A DNA stretch of 64,000 nt from Microbacterium sp. (GTDB lineage Bacteria; Actinomycetota; Actinomycetes; Actinomycetales; Microbacteriaceae), in contig NZ_JAPSIY010000001.1 in NCBI RefSeq assembly GCF_031178445.1, forward strand, positions 517,237 to 581,236, in the 5' to 3' direction. The translations under genes were made by a program, and so were the position numbers. The notes under the pieces were generated by a model that did not search any database, had not been told where the DNA came from, and worked only from the letters and a program-made list of their open reading frames with translations. This document shows positions 52,031 through 61,194 of the stretch, piece by piece. Every line of letters begins with the position of its first letter. Within the stretch, counting starts at the first letter, position 1.

Positions 52031-54958
52031 ATGATGCGCTCCAGAGCGCTGCCCATTCGTTTGATCGCCGTGATCGCGGCGGCCGCGCTGCTCGGCACCG
52101 GCGCGCAGTCGGCCTATGCCGCGGAACCCCCGATCGAACCGGTGAACCTCCTGACCAACGCGAGCTTCGAGGAAGGTGCTGACCCGTCGGACGCTCCCGG
52201 ATGGTCGCCGTTGTGGAACAGGACGGGGGTCTCTTCGTTCTCCGAGGAGCGCGCGAGCCACGGGACGCGCAGTCTGCGCCTGTTCCGCGATGACAATGTG
52301 CTGAACGGCGGCCTCGTCGCGGACTCGGTTCCGATCGAGCCCGGTCAGACCTACGAGTTCAGCTTCGATCAGTTTCTCGTATCCGGCGGCCCGATCAGTG
52401 CCACGGTGTACTTCGACGATGCCGACGGCGATGTGATCGAGCAGCCCTACGAGCTGCTGCGCACGACGACCGGCGCCTGGGAGCGCGCGACGGCCCGGTT
52501 CGAGGCACCGGAGGGTGCGGCGGCGGCGCGTCCGCTGCTGTACGTGTCGTCAGGCGTCATGATCGACGCTTACCTCGACGACGCGTTCTTCGGGCTGGCG
52601 TCCGAGACCCCGGAGGAACCCGACCTCTCGCCGGTCGAGAAGATCCTCATCCAGGATGAGAGGTTCGAGCACCTCGGCACTCCGGTGACCAGCCAGATTC
52701 CCAGCCAGGCCGCACAGGGCGTCGAAGACGGCAGGCATGTCTCCTACCAGGTGTTCAAGGGCAATCCCCAGAGCGGCTACCCGGCGACCTTCGCCGTGAC
52801 CGACGTGGCGACCGGCGCGCAAGTCTCCACCTGCGTGCTCGGCGAGGCCGAGAACGCGCGGAATCTGAACATCGCCGACGACGGCCGCGTCTACTGGGGC
52901 ACGTATCACGACTCCAAGCTGTGGCGCTACGACCCCGCTTCCGGCGAATGCGAGGATCTCGGGCGGTTCAGCGATCAGAAGGACTCGACCTTCGGCATGT
53001 CGCCCGGGCCCGAAGGCTCGATGTACATCGGCTCATACCCGGATGCGCGCCTGTACCTCGTGAACCCGCAGACCGACGAGGTCGAGTTCCTGCGGAACAT
53101 GGGCCCGGGCATCGACTACATCCACTCGATCGCGTACCACGCCGGTACCGACACGGTGTACGTCGGGACCGGCGTGCTCGCCCCGCAGATCTGGAAGATC
53201 ACCGACGGAGGACGAGGCGAGCAGACGCTGATCGCGGATGACGCCATGGTGCCGGGGTTGAGCGATGAGGGCGCCAACACCGTCAGCCGAATGGACATCG
53301 TCGGCGACCGGATCATCGCGCAGGTGCGCCTGCGTATGCTCGTCCTCGACCTCGACGGCGGTGTCGTCCACTGGGACCGGGATCAGACCCGGTTCTTCTT
53401 CGGCCACCACGCCATCGTCGGCGCCCAGCAGAACCAGGCGATCTTCTCCAGCGGCGGCGGTGACCTCATGGTCTACGACACCAGCACGAACTCCTTCGCG
53501 TCTACGGGTATCAACATCGGTGGCTACCTTTCGAACGGCGTCGTCGACGCGTCAGGCGGCAGTCCGCTGCTGTACGGCACATCCGCTTCCGGTGTGTTCG
53601 TCGCCGACCTCGCTAACGGCGCGCTCCTGTCCGACAACCCGGTGGAGTTCGCGCAGCCGACCCTGATCCAGAAGCTCTTCACCGGCCCCGACGACACCGT
53701 CTGGGCATCGGGTTACATGATCGGACTGGCGAAGGTCGATAAGGCGGGCCAGAATCACGGCCCGACAATGCAGCGCGGCCAGTACGAGTCCGCGGCTGTG
53801 CGCGACGGAAAGCTGTACTTCGGTGCCTATGGAGAGGCGCGCTTCGACGTGCTCGACCCGGCGACCTATGACCCGGCCGAACCCGGTACGGTGCCGACGC
53901 TGTTCACCGGCGTGGACCAGGGCCAGGACCGCCCCTTCGGGCTGGCGTACAACCCCGATCGAGACGAGATGTACATGGGTTCGGTTGCGACTTACGGTCA
54001 GACCCAGGGAGGCCTCGCGATCTGGGAGGGCGCGACCGGGAAGCACGAGTGGCTGACAACCGGCATCGGTCAGGACGAGAACATCGTCTCGGTGGCCTAC
54101 AACCCGGTGGATGAGTTGGTCTATCTCGGCAGCACCGTCGACGGTGGGCTGGGTTCCGCTCAAAGCGGTCACACGGCAGGGAAGCTGATCGTGTTCGATC
54201 CTGCGACCCGCACCGTCGTGAAGGCGATAGATCCGGCCGGTGAGGAGCGAGAGGGCGTCACCGGCCTGATGGTCGACCCCGACGGGATCGTGTGGGGCGT
54301 CGCGGAGGATGTCCTGTTCGCTTACGACCCGGCGACCGAGACCTCGGAGGTGAAGGGCGTCGTGGGCGGCCGCTACACGGCGGGAACCACGTACTGGGCC
54401 TACGGCACCGTGTCGCGATCGAACGCGGACGGACGCATCTACGTCACCGCCGGCTACCGGTTCAGCGTGCATGACCCGGAGACGAGTGTGACGACTCGCA
54501 TCGCGAACGGGCTGCAGTGGAGCGCAGTAGACTCGGCCGGAGACGTCTATCTCAGTGCCGGTGCGAACCTGTTCCGATATGACGTCGAAGGCGTCGCATG
54601 CACCCAGACACTGTCCGGTGCTGTTGAACACGGAGTCCTCGTGGAAGACGGCGAAGCCGTCTGCCTCGACGGTGCGCGCGTCGACGACGGTGTGAAGGTC
54701 GAGGCTGGCGGCGCGTTGATCGTCGAGGGCTCTGACATCCGCGGCGGACTGACCTCGGTGGATGCCCGCGCGATCGAGGTGCGGAACTCCTCCATCCGCG
54801 GCGCCATGTCCGTCACGGGGACTCCGGGTGCGTTCGTGCTGTCAGGTAATGAGGTGCGCGGCGCCGTGACCTGCAGTGAGAACGCGGGCGCGCCGGACGA
54901 CGAAGGCGAGGCGAACCTCGTGTCAGGTGCGCTGAAGGGGCAGTGCGCCGACCTCTGA
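52031..54958 (+). CDS. Large secreted beta-propeller protein with N-terminal carbohydrate-binding-like domain, copy 1
   Basis: A 975-residue exported protein. A Sec signal peptide (LIAVIAAAALLGTGAQSAYA) is followed by a jelly-roll domain like CBM4/9 (LLTNASFEEG; DAYLDDAFFG, about 35-190). Then comes a long array of beta-propeller blades with repeats such as YIGSYPDARLYLVNP and DRPFGLAYNPDRDEMYMGS. The C-terminal 110 residues form short repeats (VEAGGALIVEGSDIRGG, FVLSGNEVRGA) like a small beta-solenoid. Start 52031 has GGAG upstream. Paralogue of 57504-60419. Beta-propeller folds occur in several polysaccharide lyase families, but no catalytic motif was recognised. Confidence 0.82.
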   Translation: MMRSRALPIRLIAVIAAAALLGTGAQSAYAAEPPIEPVNLLTNASFEEGADPSDAPGWSPLWNRTGVSSFSEERASHGTRSLRLFRDDNVLNGGLVADSVPIEPGQTYEFSFDQFLVSGGPISATVYFDDADGDVIEQPYELLRTTTGAWERATARFEAPEGAAAARPLLYVSSGVMIDAYLDDAFFGLASETPEEPDLSPVEKILIQDERFEHLGTPVTSQIPSQAAQGVEDGRHVSYQVFKGNPQSGYPATFAVTDVATGAQVSTCVLGEAENARNLNIADDGRVYWGTYHDSKLWRYDPASGECEDLGRFSDQKDSTFGMSPGPEGSMYIGSYPDARLYLVNPQTDEVEFLRNMGPGIDYIHSIAYHAGTDTVYVGTGVLAPQIWKITDGGRGEQTLIADDAMVPGLSDEGANTVSRMDIVGDRIIAQVRLRMLVLDLDGGVVHWDRDQTRFFFGHHAIVGAQQNQAIFSSGGGDLMVYDTSTNSFASTGINIGGYLSNGVVDASGGSPLLYGTSASGVFVADLANGALLSDNPVEFAQPTLIQKLFTGPDDTVWASGYMIGLAKVDKAGQNHGPTMQRGQYESAAVRDGKLYFGAYGEARFDVLDPATYDPAEPGTVPTLFTGVDQGQDRPFGLAYNPDRDEMYMGSVATYGQTQGGLAIWEGATGKHEWLTTGIGQDENIVSVAYNPVDELVYLGSTVDGGLGSAQSGHTAGKLIVFDPATRTVVKAIDPAGEEREGVTGLMVDPDGIVWGVAEDVLFAYDPATETSEVKGVVGGRYTAGTTYWAYGTVSRSNADGRIYVTAGYRFSVHDPETSVTTRIANGLQWSAVDSAGDVYLSAGANLFRYDVEGVACTQTLSGAVEHGVLVEDGEAVCLDGARVDDGVKVEAGGALIVEGSDIRGGLTSVDARAIEVRNSSIRGAMSVTGTPGAFVLSGNEVRGAVTCSENAGAPDDEGEANLVSGALKGQCADL

Positions 54959-54973
54959 ATGCAGCATGCGGAC

Positions 54974-55007
54974 ACCGGGCGGAGAGCATCTCTCCGGCCC
55001 GGTGTTC
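54974..55007. terminator. Bidirectional terminator-like hairpin
   Basis: ACACCGGGCGGAGAG (54974-54988) pairs with 54992-55007, with one bulged base and a 3-nt loop. It lies between the convergent beta-propeller and alpha/beta hydrolase genes. Confidence 0.75.
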
Positions 55008-55011
55008 GTCG

Positions 55012-55917
55012 TCAGGCGCTGCGCGCGAGCCGGGCGCGCAGCCAGTCGATCATGGTCGCGAGCACGTCTTCGGGCAGCGGATGGCCGCCCCCGTGCCGCA
55101 GGATCTCGACGCGCGAGCCGGCGCTCGTCGCTGAGCGGACGAGTTCTTCGTTGTGCTCGCCGTCGGCCGCGCCGCCGCCGGCGTACAGAATCGGCCGGGG
55201 CGAGACGAGCCGCAGGACCTCGTCGAGATCGCGGTCTGCAGGCACTCGTGAACCGAGGTACCACGTGTCACTCCAGTTCGAATGAGCGAAGCCGAGGCCG
55301 GGTTCGTGCGAGACGGCGGCGCGGATGCGGGGGTCCAATGCGGCGGCGAACAGGGCCAGCTTGCCACCAAGTGAGTGGCCGAACACTCCGATACGTGCGC
55401 TGTCCACCTCATCGAGCTGCTCAAGCGCGTCGATTGAGAGGAGCAGGTCCGCCACGCTGCGACCGAGGCCGGTGACATGCGGATGCCGTTCCAGATGGTG
55501 GAGTGCGGCCGGGCCGTAACGCTCATGCAGGTCCAGGGATGCCGCCGGTCTTGCGGCGGCCTCTGCCCACCACGGCACCGCGAGCACCCCGAGGCCGGCG
55601 GCTGCGATCTCACGAGCGAACGCCCGGGTCGGGCGCGCGCCGACGTCTGGGTAGAGCCGGCTCACATGCCCGAGCAGGGACTCGACGTCGTAGAATGGCA
55701 CGATCACGACTGCGGACGGGGCGGCCGAGCCGGGCAGGAGCAGCACACCCTCGAGTCGCGCGCCATAGCTCTGCAGTTCGAGCACGATCCGGCGGCCGAG
55801 CGCACCGTCGCCGCGCTCGGTCACACGCCACGCGGCGTCCTCAGGCCGGTGCGCCCCGATCAGGTCAATCCACTCCCTGCGCAATATGGGCGCGTATTCA
55901 TCGGCAGGTTCGCTCAT
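55012..55917 (-). CDS. Alpha/beta hydrolase (dienelactone hydrolase/esterase type)
   Basis: A 301-residue hydrolase. The nucleophile elbow is GHSLGGKLALFAAALDP, an acid lies in GGAADGEHNEEL, and the histidine is in GGGHPLPEDV. Early residues RIVLELQSYGARLEGVLLLPG match acetyl xylan esterase/prolyl-oligopeptidase-like enzymes. The start at 55917 overlaps the DUF4127 gene stop (ATGA, 55914-55917), so the two act together. There is no signal peptide. It may remove acyl groups from the oligosaccharide released by the beta-propeller proteins. Confidence 0.87.
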   Translation of the reverse strand: MSEPADEYAPILRREWIDLIGAHRPEDAAWRVTERGDGALGRRIVLELQSYGARLEGVLLLPGSAAPSAVVIVPFYDVESLLGHVSRLYPDVGARPTRAFAREIAAAGLGVLAVPWWAEAAARPAASLDLHERYGPAALHHLERHPHVTGLGRSVADLLLSIDALEQLDEVDSARIGVFGHSLGGKLALFAAALDPRIRAAVSHEPGLGFAHSNWSDTWYLGSRVPADRDLDEVLRLVSPRPILYAGGGAADGEHNEELVRSATSAGSRVEILRHGGGHPLPEDVLATMIDWLRARLARSA

Positions 55918-57416
55918 GCGATGCGTTCGACGTCGAAATCCACGGTGAAAAGATACGACCATGGCCAGCGCACATTCGCGACGCGTACGCCGCGCAGCGA
56001 CCTCGTGCGTGACGCCCATGCAGTCAGGTCACCTGCCACCCGTCCGGCGAGAAACGGGAGTTCATCCAGCGGCGGGTCGGTGAGACCGCGCGCGGCGAGC
56101 TCTTCCTGCAGCTGCACGCGCAAAGCAGGGAGATAGTGGCCGTCCTTGATGATCTTCGTGATCAGGAACCGGCCCCGCTCGTCGGCGGCACGATCGCTCG
56201 GATCGAGCAGGAAACTCACGCCTGCGGCGAGCGTCGTGCCAAGGGTGTTTCCCGCGGTGTTCCAGCCGCCGTAGGCTACCAGCCCCTGTAGCGCGCCCAG
56301 ACGATCGAGCGCTTCGACGAGGGTGGGATCGGAACCGTTCGCGTAGCGGAGATCGGCGACGGCTACCCGGCGGCCGGAGTCGAGCAGCGACGCAGTCTCG
56401 GCGGCGACGCGCTCGCTCGCCGCCGAGCTGTCCTGGTCGATCGGCCCGCCCGTCCAGTCGCCGGGGATTTCCGCAGGGGCGTGTACAACCAGCACGAGAT
56501 CGGCATCGTCGACCGTGAAGACGCGCTCGCCGCCCAGCGCGCGTATCTGTCTGTCGATGCCCTGATCGACCGGCACGTCCTCATACGGCGCGACTCGCTG
56601 CAGGCCGGCTGTGTCTGGGCATGCGACGAGGATTCGCGGCACCACCCCACGGGCGCGGGAGACAACTCGCGAGACCAGCACGCTCGGCACCTCGTCCGCG
56701 CCAGGATAGAGCAGCGCGCTCGTCTCGAGTCGCTGATTCCAGGCGCTGAGCGTGCTGCGGTCCGAAGCCGGCAGGCCTCGCGGCGCAGTGTCATCGGAGG
56801 TGATCATGAGGTCGACGACCACTCCGTCGGCTGCGAGCTCGAGCGCCGCCAGATTCACCGAGTGATTGCGCAGGCGCCGACGGATCAGATCGTGGCGGTA
56901 CTCGGCAGGCACTGCGGCGAGCGCGGCGTCCACCTCCTCGCCAGAGGCCTCTCCGCGGTCGTGCCGGTCCCACGCCTGCGACAGCTCGAACATACGCCGG
57001 CCGTGGGTCCCCCAGTACTCCGGCTCCTGTCGGCTGCGGGTCGCGTTGTCGTAGTGCGGGAGCCGGGTGACCACCTGATAGGCCGAGACCGGGGCGCGTA
57101 GTTCGCGCAGCACGCCGAGGCGCGGGATGGCGTCGCCGATGCGATCGGGTGTGAGCCGGGACGGGATGAGGCCGCCGTGCACGAGCAGGTCGAGGGACAC
57201 GACGTGGGCGTCGACGGTGCCATCGATCTCGCGCAGCCACGCGGCGAGCCCAGCGGTGTCGGCGGGCTCCCGAAAACGAGGCATGAGTTCAGCGGGGGGC
57301 TGCAGCACCTCTGCGCCGCTGCAGTTGCCGATCCACTTGGCGTAACCGGCGGTGTTCGGGCGCTCATCGGGCGCCAAGACCGAGATACACAGGGGACGCG
57401 GGGCTTGTGCGCTCAT
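55914..57416 (-). CDS. DUF4127 family protein
   Basis: A 500-residue cytoplasmic protein with DUF4127 hallmarks: LDERPNTAGY-type start (APDERPNTAGYAKWIG), SLDLLVHGGLIPSR near residue 90, and the C-terminal YGGWNTAGNTLGT. Its biochemical role is not established as far as I know. ATG 57416 is preferred because the longer frame runs into the divergent promoter. It is divergent from the second beta-propeller gene, and the LacI-type operator lies between them, so it belongs to the same glycan-utilisation regulon. Confidence 0.88.
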   Translation of the reverse strand: MSAQAPRPLCISVLAPDERPNTAGYAKWIGNCSGAEVLQPPAELMPRFREPADTAGLAAWLREIDGTVDAHVVSLDLLVHGGLIPSRLTPDRIGDAIPRLGVLRELRAPVSAYQVVTRLPHYDNATRSRQEPEYWGTHGRRMFELSQAWDRHDRGEASGEEVDAALAAVPAEYRHDLIRRRLRNHSVNLAALELAADGVVVDLMITSDDTAPRGLPASDRSTLSAWNQRLETSALLYPGADEVPSVLVSRVVSRARGVVPRILVACPDTAGLQRVAPYEDVPVDQGIDRQIRALGGERVFTVDDADLVLVVHAPAEIPGDWTGGPIDQDSSAASERVAAETASLLDSGRRVAVADLRYANGSDPTLVEALDRLGALQGLVAYGGWNTAGNTLGTTLAAGVSFLLDPSDRAADERGRFLITKIIKDGHYLPALRVQLQEELAARGLTDPPLDELPFLAGRVAGDLTAWASRTRSLRGVRVANVRWPWSYLFTVDFDVERIA

Positions 57417-57438
57417 GGTGGTAACGCTAGCCTGCAAG

Positions 57439-57452
57439 TGCAACCGATTGCA
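57439..57452. promoter_or_regulatory. LacI-type operator between DUF4127 and second beta-propeller genes
   Basis: TGCAACCGATTGCA is identical to the site at 51915-51928. It is 23 bp from the DUF4127 start and 52 bp from the beta-propeller start, well placed to control both directions. Confidence 0.8.
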
Positions 57453-57503
57453 AGACTCGGCTGTGCTGTTCCTAGGCAACGTCGCCCATCACAGGAGAAG
57501 CCC

Positions 57504-60419
57504 ATGATCGTTCGTACCCCTAAGGCGGTCAGCCTGCTCGCAGCCGTCCTCGTCGCCGCAGCCGTCGGGAGTCCCCTGCAGGCGGACTCCCCGGCCGCGG
57601 CCTCTGACGCGAACCTGCTCGCGAACGCGAGCTTCGAGACAGGGGCCTCTCTGGCCGAGCTCGACGGCTGGTCGCCCTGGTCCACTCGCAGCAGCGACTA
57701 CTTCGCCGTGTCGACATCGACGGTCGGCGACGGCGCACAGAGCCTGCGCGTCAACGACGCCTCCGCAAGCTACGGCGGCGGGATGATCAGTGCTCCGATG
57801 CCGGTCACCGAGCGGACCACGTATGAGATCAACCTCGAGACGTACAGGGCCGACGGGCACTTCAGCGTGTGGACGTATTTCGAAGACGCCACGGGAACCC
57901 GCCTGGCATCGAGCTGGCAGACGGTGCACACCAACGAGGACACCTGGGAGCGGGTCTTCCTGGACTTCGACGCACCCAACAGAGCGACCCATGCGCGGGT
58001 GATGATCTACTCGGGCAACGCGCCGACCGTGGACGCGTACGTGGACGACGTCTACTTCGGTCTTCCCGGTCAATCCGGCCATGTGCGGCCCGTGCCGCCG
58101 TCGGTCCCGGAGCAGGTCGTCGCGAATGATCCGAACCTCGACTACACGGGCACGCCCGTGGGCAGTCGAATCACGAAGAACGCGGTCATCGCTCAGGAGG
58201 GTGGCGTCTGGATGAGCTATGGCGTCTTCAAGGGTGTCGAGTCCACCGGCTATCCGGCGACTCTGGTGGTCGCGCGACTGGACGACGGATCGATCGTGCG
58301 CACGGTGCCGCTGCCCGGATCAGACTTCGCCCAGGAGATCCGGCGTTCGAGCGACGGCAGGATCTACATCGCCACGACAGGCGAGTACGCCCTCTGGGTC
58401 TACGACCCCGCGACGACGAAGGCCCGCAGGATCGGTGTCGTCAACCCCACGACCCCGTCCGACGGATACGCCTGGTCGATGGCCGCCGGGCACGACGGGC
58501 AGATGTACATCGGCACGTATCCGAAAGGACTGCTCTACCGCTATGACCCGGCCACCGATGCGATCGAGAACCTCGGTGCCGTCGACTCGAGCCAGGCCTA
58601 CATCCACGGTCTCGCGTTCGATGCCGTGCGCGGCAACCTGTACGTCGGCGCCGGCGGCAGCAGCGCGCAGATCTGGAAGGTGTCGCCCGACGGCACGAAG
58701 ACGCCGCTGCTGAGCGAGCAGGCCGCGCCGGGGTCCACTGCGGAGTCCTTCGCTTCGACGTTCACCTTCGTCGACGACCGTCTGTTCGCGCGCATCTCGA
58801 ATCAGCTGATCGTGATCGGAGCCGACGACCAGGTGCAGTACTGGAGGGGTGAAGGCCCAGAGATGCACGGCTACTGGGTGACCCCGCGTCCTGATCAGCC
58901 TGGCCGCTACATCTACGTGTTCGGTCGCACCTTCTGGGAGTACGATGCGACCACCGGCGCTCGCCGCGATCTCGGGATCGAGGCGAACGGTTACCTCAAC
59001 GATGGACGCTGGGTGCAGTCGACCGAGTCGGGCTGGGAGGGCTGGACGCTCGTCGCCGCGACGAGCAACGGCGTTGTCCGGATGAACCCGTCCAAGGGTG
59101 TCTCGGAAGGGCACGGCATCGTGTATGCGACCCCGACGAGCGTGCAGCGCCTGTTCCACGGCCCCGACTCGATGTACGCATCGGGCTATATGGTCGGTCT
59201 CGCACCGTTCGACGAGGAGACGGGGGTCGCCGGCGACTCCCTGCAGTCGGGACAGTATGAGAGTTCGGTCAATCGGAACGGCAAGTTGCTGCTCGGCGCA
59301 TACGGCTACGCGAAGCTCATGGAGTACGACCCCGCCACCGGCTCCATGAGACAGATCTACTCGCAGCAGGACCGCGGGCAGGACCGTCCGTTCGGCCTGG
59401 CCTACGACCCGGCCACTGACAGCACATACATGGGCAGCGTGGCGCACTACGGTCACAACCAGGGCGCGCTCACCCGGTATGACTTCGCCACCGGCATGCT
59501 CACGACCTACACGACCGAGATCGTCCAGGATCAGTCGGTGGTGAGCGTGCTGGCGCACGACGGGCTGATCTATCTCGGCACCACCGTCGACGGCGCGCTG
59601 GGCGCACCGGCATCGGGGCAGATACAGGGGCGCTTCATCGTGTGGGATCCGAAGACGGAGAAGGTGGTCCATGACTTCGTTCCGGTCGAGGGGGACGAGG
59701 GGATCACGGGACTGGTCGCCGGACCCGACGGTCTGATCTGGGGTGTGTCCGAAGACACCGTCTTCAAGTACGACCCGGTGACGGGCGAGATCGTCTACTC
59801 CGAGAAGCTGCTGCGTCATCGCTACGGCACCGGCACGGTGTGGGCCTGGGCGAACCTCACTGTCGGCGCCGACGGCGACGTGTACGGCACCAACCGCTTC
59901 TCGTTCTTCCGCATCGACGCCGAGACGATGACCAGGACGGACATCGTGCCCGCGGCCGTGACGGGCTCGCCGATGATGAACGCGGTGGCGGATGCCGACG
60001 GGGACGTCTTCTTCTCGCACGGTCCGTACGTGTTCCGCTACGACGTGACCCCCGCGGAGCCAGCCTGCACGCAGCAACTCGACCAGGTCTCCGACACGCT
60101 GGTCGTGGCGGAGGGGGAGGTCGTCTGCGGCGTCGGCGCGACGATCCGCGGCAGCGTCACCGTGGCCGAGGGCGGGGTGCTGCGACTCGAGCGGAGTACT
60201 CTGCGCGGAGGCCTCAGTGCCGACAGCGCGGCAGCGGTCAGCATTCTGGGGACGCACATCTCTGGGGCGGTTGCGGTCACGAACGCGAAGGGGCCGGTCG
60301 TCTTCTCCGGCAACGAGGTGCGCGGGTCGATGTCCTGCGTCGGGAACGCGGAAGGGGTCGACGATCTCGAGGAGCCCAACGCCGTCACCGGGCAGATCGG
60401 CGGCTGCGCGCTGAGGTGA
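57504..60419 (+). CDS. Large secreted beta-propeller protein with N-terminal carbohydrate-binding-like domain, copy 2
   Basis: A 971-residue paralogue of 52031-54958 with the same four parts: signal peptide (SLLAAVLVAAAVGSPLQA), jelly-roll domain (LLANASFETG; DAYVDDVYFG), beta-propeller, and C-terminal short repeats (VAEGGVLRLERSTLRGG, VVFSGNEVRGS). Strongly conserved blade motifs include QDRPFGLAYDP, YMGSVAHYGHNQG and YLGTTVDGALG. AGGAGAAG precedes ATG 57504. No membrane anchor or sortase motif is visible, so it is probably released or held by its repeats. Function unknown; a glycan lyase or binding role is suggested by context. Confidence 0.83.
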   Translation: MIVRTPKAVSLLAAVLVAAAVGSPLQADSPAAASDANLLANASFETGASLAELDGWSPWSTRSSDYFAVSTSTVGDGAQSLRVNDASASYGGGMISAPMPVTERTTYEINLETYRADGHFSVWTYFEDATGTRLASSWQTVHTNEDTWERVFLDFDAPNRATHARVMIYSGNAPTVDAYVDDVYFGLPGQSGHVRPVPPSVPEQVVANDPNLDYTGTPVGSRITKNAVIAQEGGVWMSYGVFKGVESTGYPATLVVARLDDGSIVRTVPLPGSDFAQEIRRSSDGRIYIATTGEYALWVYDPATTKARRIGVVNPTTPSDGYAWSMAAGHDGQMYIGTYPKGLLYRYDPATDAIENLGAVDSSQAYIHGLAFDAVRGNLYVGAGGSSAQIWKVSPDGTKTPLLSEQAAPGSTAESFASTFTFVDDRLFARISNQLIVIGADDQVQYWRGEGPEMHGYWVTPRPDQPGRYIYVFGRTFWEYDATTGARRDLGIEANGYLNDGRWVQSTESGWEGWTLVAATSNGVVRMNPSKGVSEGHGIVYATPTSVQRLFHGPDSMYASGYMVGLAPFDEETGVAGDSLQSGQYESSVNRNGKLLLGAYGYAKLMEYDPATGSMRQIYSQQDRGQDRPFGLAYDPATDSTYMGSVAHYGHNQGALTRYDFATGMLTTYTTEIVQDQSVVSVLAHDGLIYLGTTVDGALGAPASGQIQGRFIVWDPKTEKVVHDFVPVEGDEGITGLVAGPDGLIWGVSEDTVFKYDPVTGEIVYSEKLLRHRYGTGTVWAWANLTVGADGDVYGTNRFSFFRIDAETMTRTDIVPAAVTGSPMMNAVADADGDVFFSHGPYVFRYDVTPAEPACTQQLDQVSDTLVVAEGEVVCGVGATIRGSVTVAEGGVLRLERSTLRGGLSADSAAAVSILGTHISGAVAVTNAKGPVVFSGNEVRGSMSCVGNAEGVDDLEEPNAVTGQIGGCALR

Positions 60420-60429
60420 CCCTGGCGAC

Positions 60430-60460
60430 GAGAGGGGCGGTCGCATCGCCGCCCCCTCTC
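60430..60460. terminator. Terminator-like hairpin after the second beta-propeller gene
   Basis: GAGAGGGGCGG (60430-60440) pairs with CCGCCCCCTCTC (60449-60460), with one extra C. It serves the rightward beta-propeller gene and perhaps the convergent pseudogene transcript. Confidence 0.7.
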
Positions 60461-60479
60461 ACCGGTCGGCGATGAGCGG

Positions 60480-61189
60480 GAGCGCGCCGTCGCATGCCGT
60501 CGTCGACACCTCGGGCAGCGCGCCGAAGCTGCGATTCCTGGGTGTGTGCGGCTTCCACGCGGGCCAGTCGCGGTCACCTCAGCGGACGAACGCGATCAAC
60601 GCGGCGTGCATCGCGTTGGCAAGCGCCTGCGGTGCGTCTGCCCCGAGTGCCGCCAAGGCCCGCGGTCGATCGACACCGTCGAACCAGAGCGGGATGTCGA
60701 CGGTGTGATTCGACTGACCGCGCGATGGAACAGATGCTGGGCCGGCTCCGTGGCGAGCAGCGTGAGCATCGCGCCGCCGTCGGCGGAGTGACCGCCGATC
60801 GTCACTCGATCCGGATCACCACCGAACGCCGCGATGTTGCGTCGCACCCATTCCAGCCCGTCGGTCTGCTCGTCGGCCGGCGAGCCGGACGTGAACCCGC
60901 CGCCGTGTATCCAGACCAGCACAGGCAGCCGGGCGCCAACGCGCGGTGTGCGCACGTTCAAGTGGAGCAGGCTGTCCGCTGGATGCGGTGCACGTGCCTC
61001 AGTGGCATCCCGCACCCTCGCCAGGCGAGCGGCGGTTTGGGGACGGCGAAGCGCAGGTCGCCGCGCGGATCACCTGCGTACGGATGCCGACGAGACGGTG
61101 TCCTGCGATCCGTCTCGTTCGCGACGGGATCCGCTCAGCAGCCCGGACGCCGTCCGGACGACCGCGCCGACGTCGGCGGGCGCCACCAT
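60480..61189 (-). pseudogene. Decayed type-B carboxylesterase
   Basis: Remnants of one esterase occur in order on the minus strand in different frames. MVAPADVGAVVRTASGLLSG starts at 61189. Then follow PYAGDPRGDLRFAVPKPPLAW-like sequence (about 61080-61021), then RVRDATE ... LPVLVWIHGGGF, then WVRRNIAAFGGDPDRVTIGG with the nucleophile region GGHSADGG, and finally VDIPLWFDGVDR and ALANAMHAALIAFVR, a stop, GDRDWPAW. There are at least three frameshifts, a deletion after GGGF, a much larger one after FHRAVS, and an in-frame stop. It starts 5 bp after the permease stop, so it was once the last gene of that ABC operon. Confidence 0.88.
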
Positions 61190-61194
61190 GCGCC

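Noticed and set aside
58320..60446. 708-codon open frame on the minus strand
   Set aside because: Antisense to the second beta-propeller gene, with shadow-type composition and no recognisable motif.
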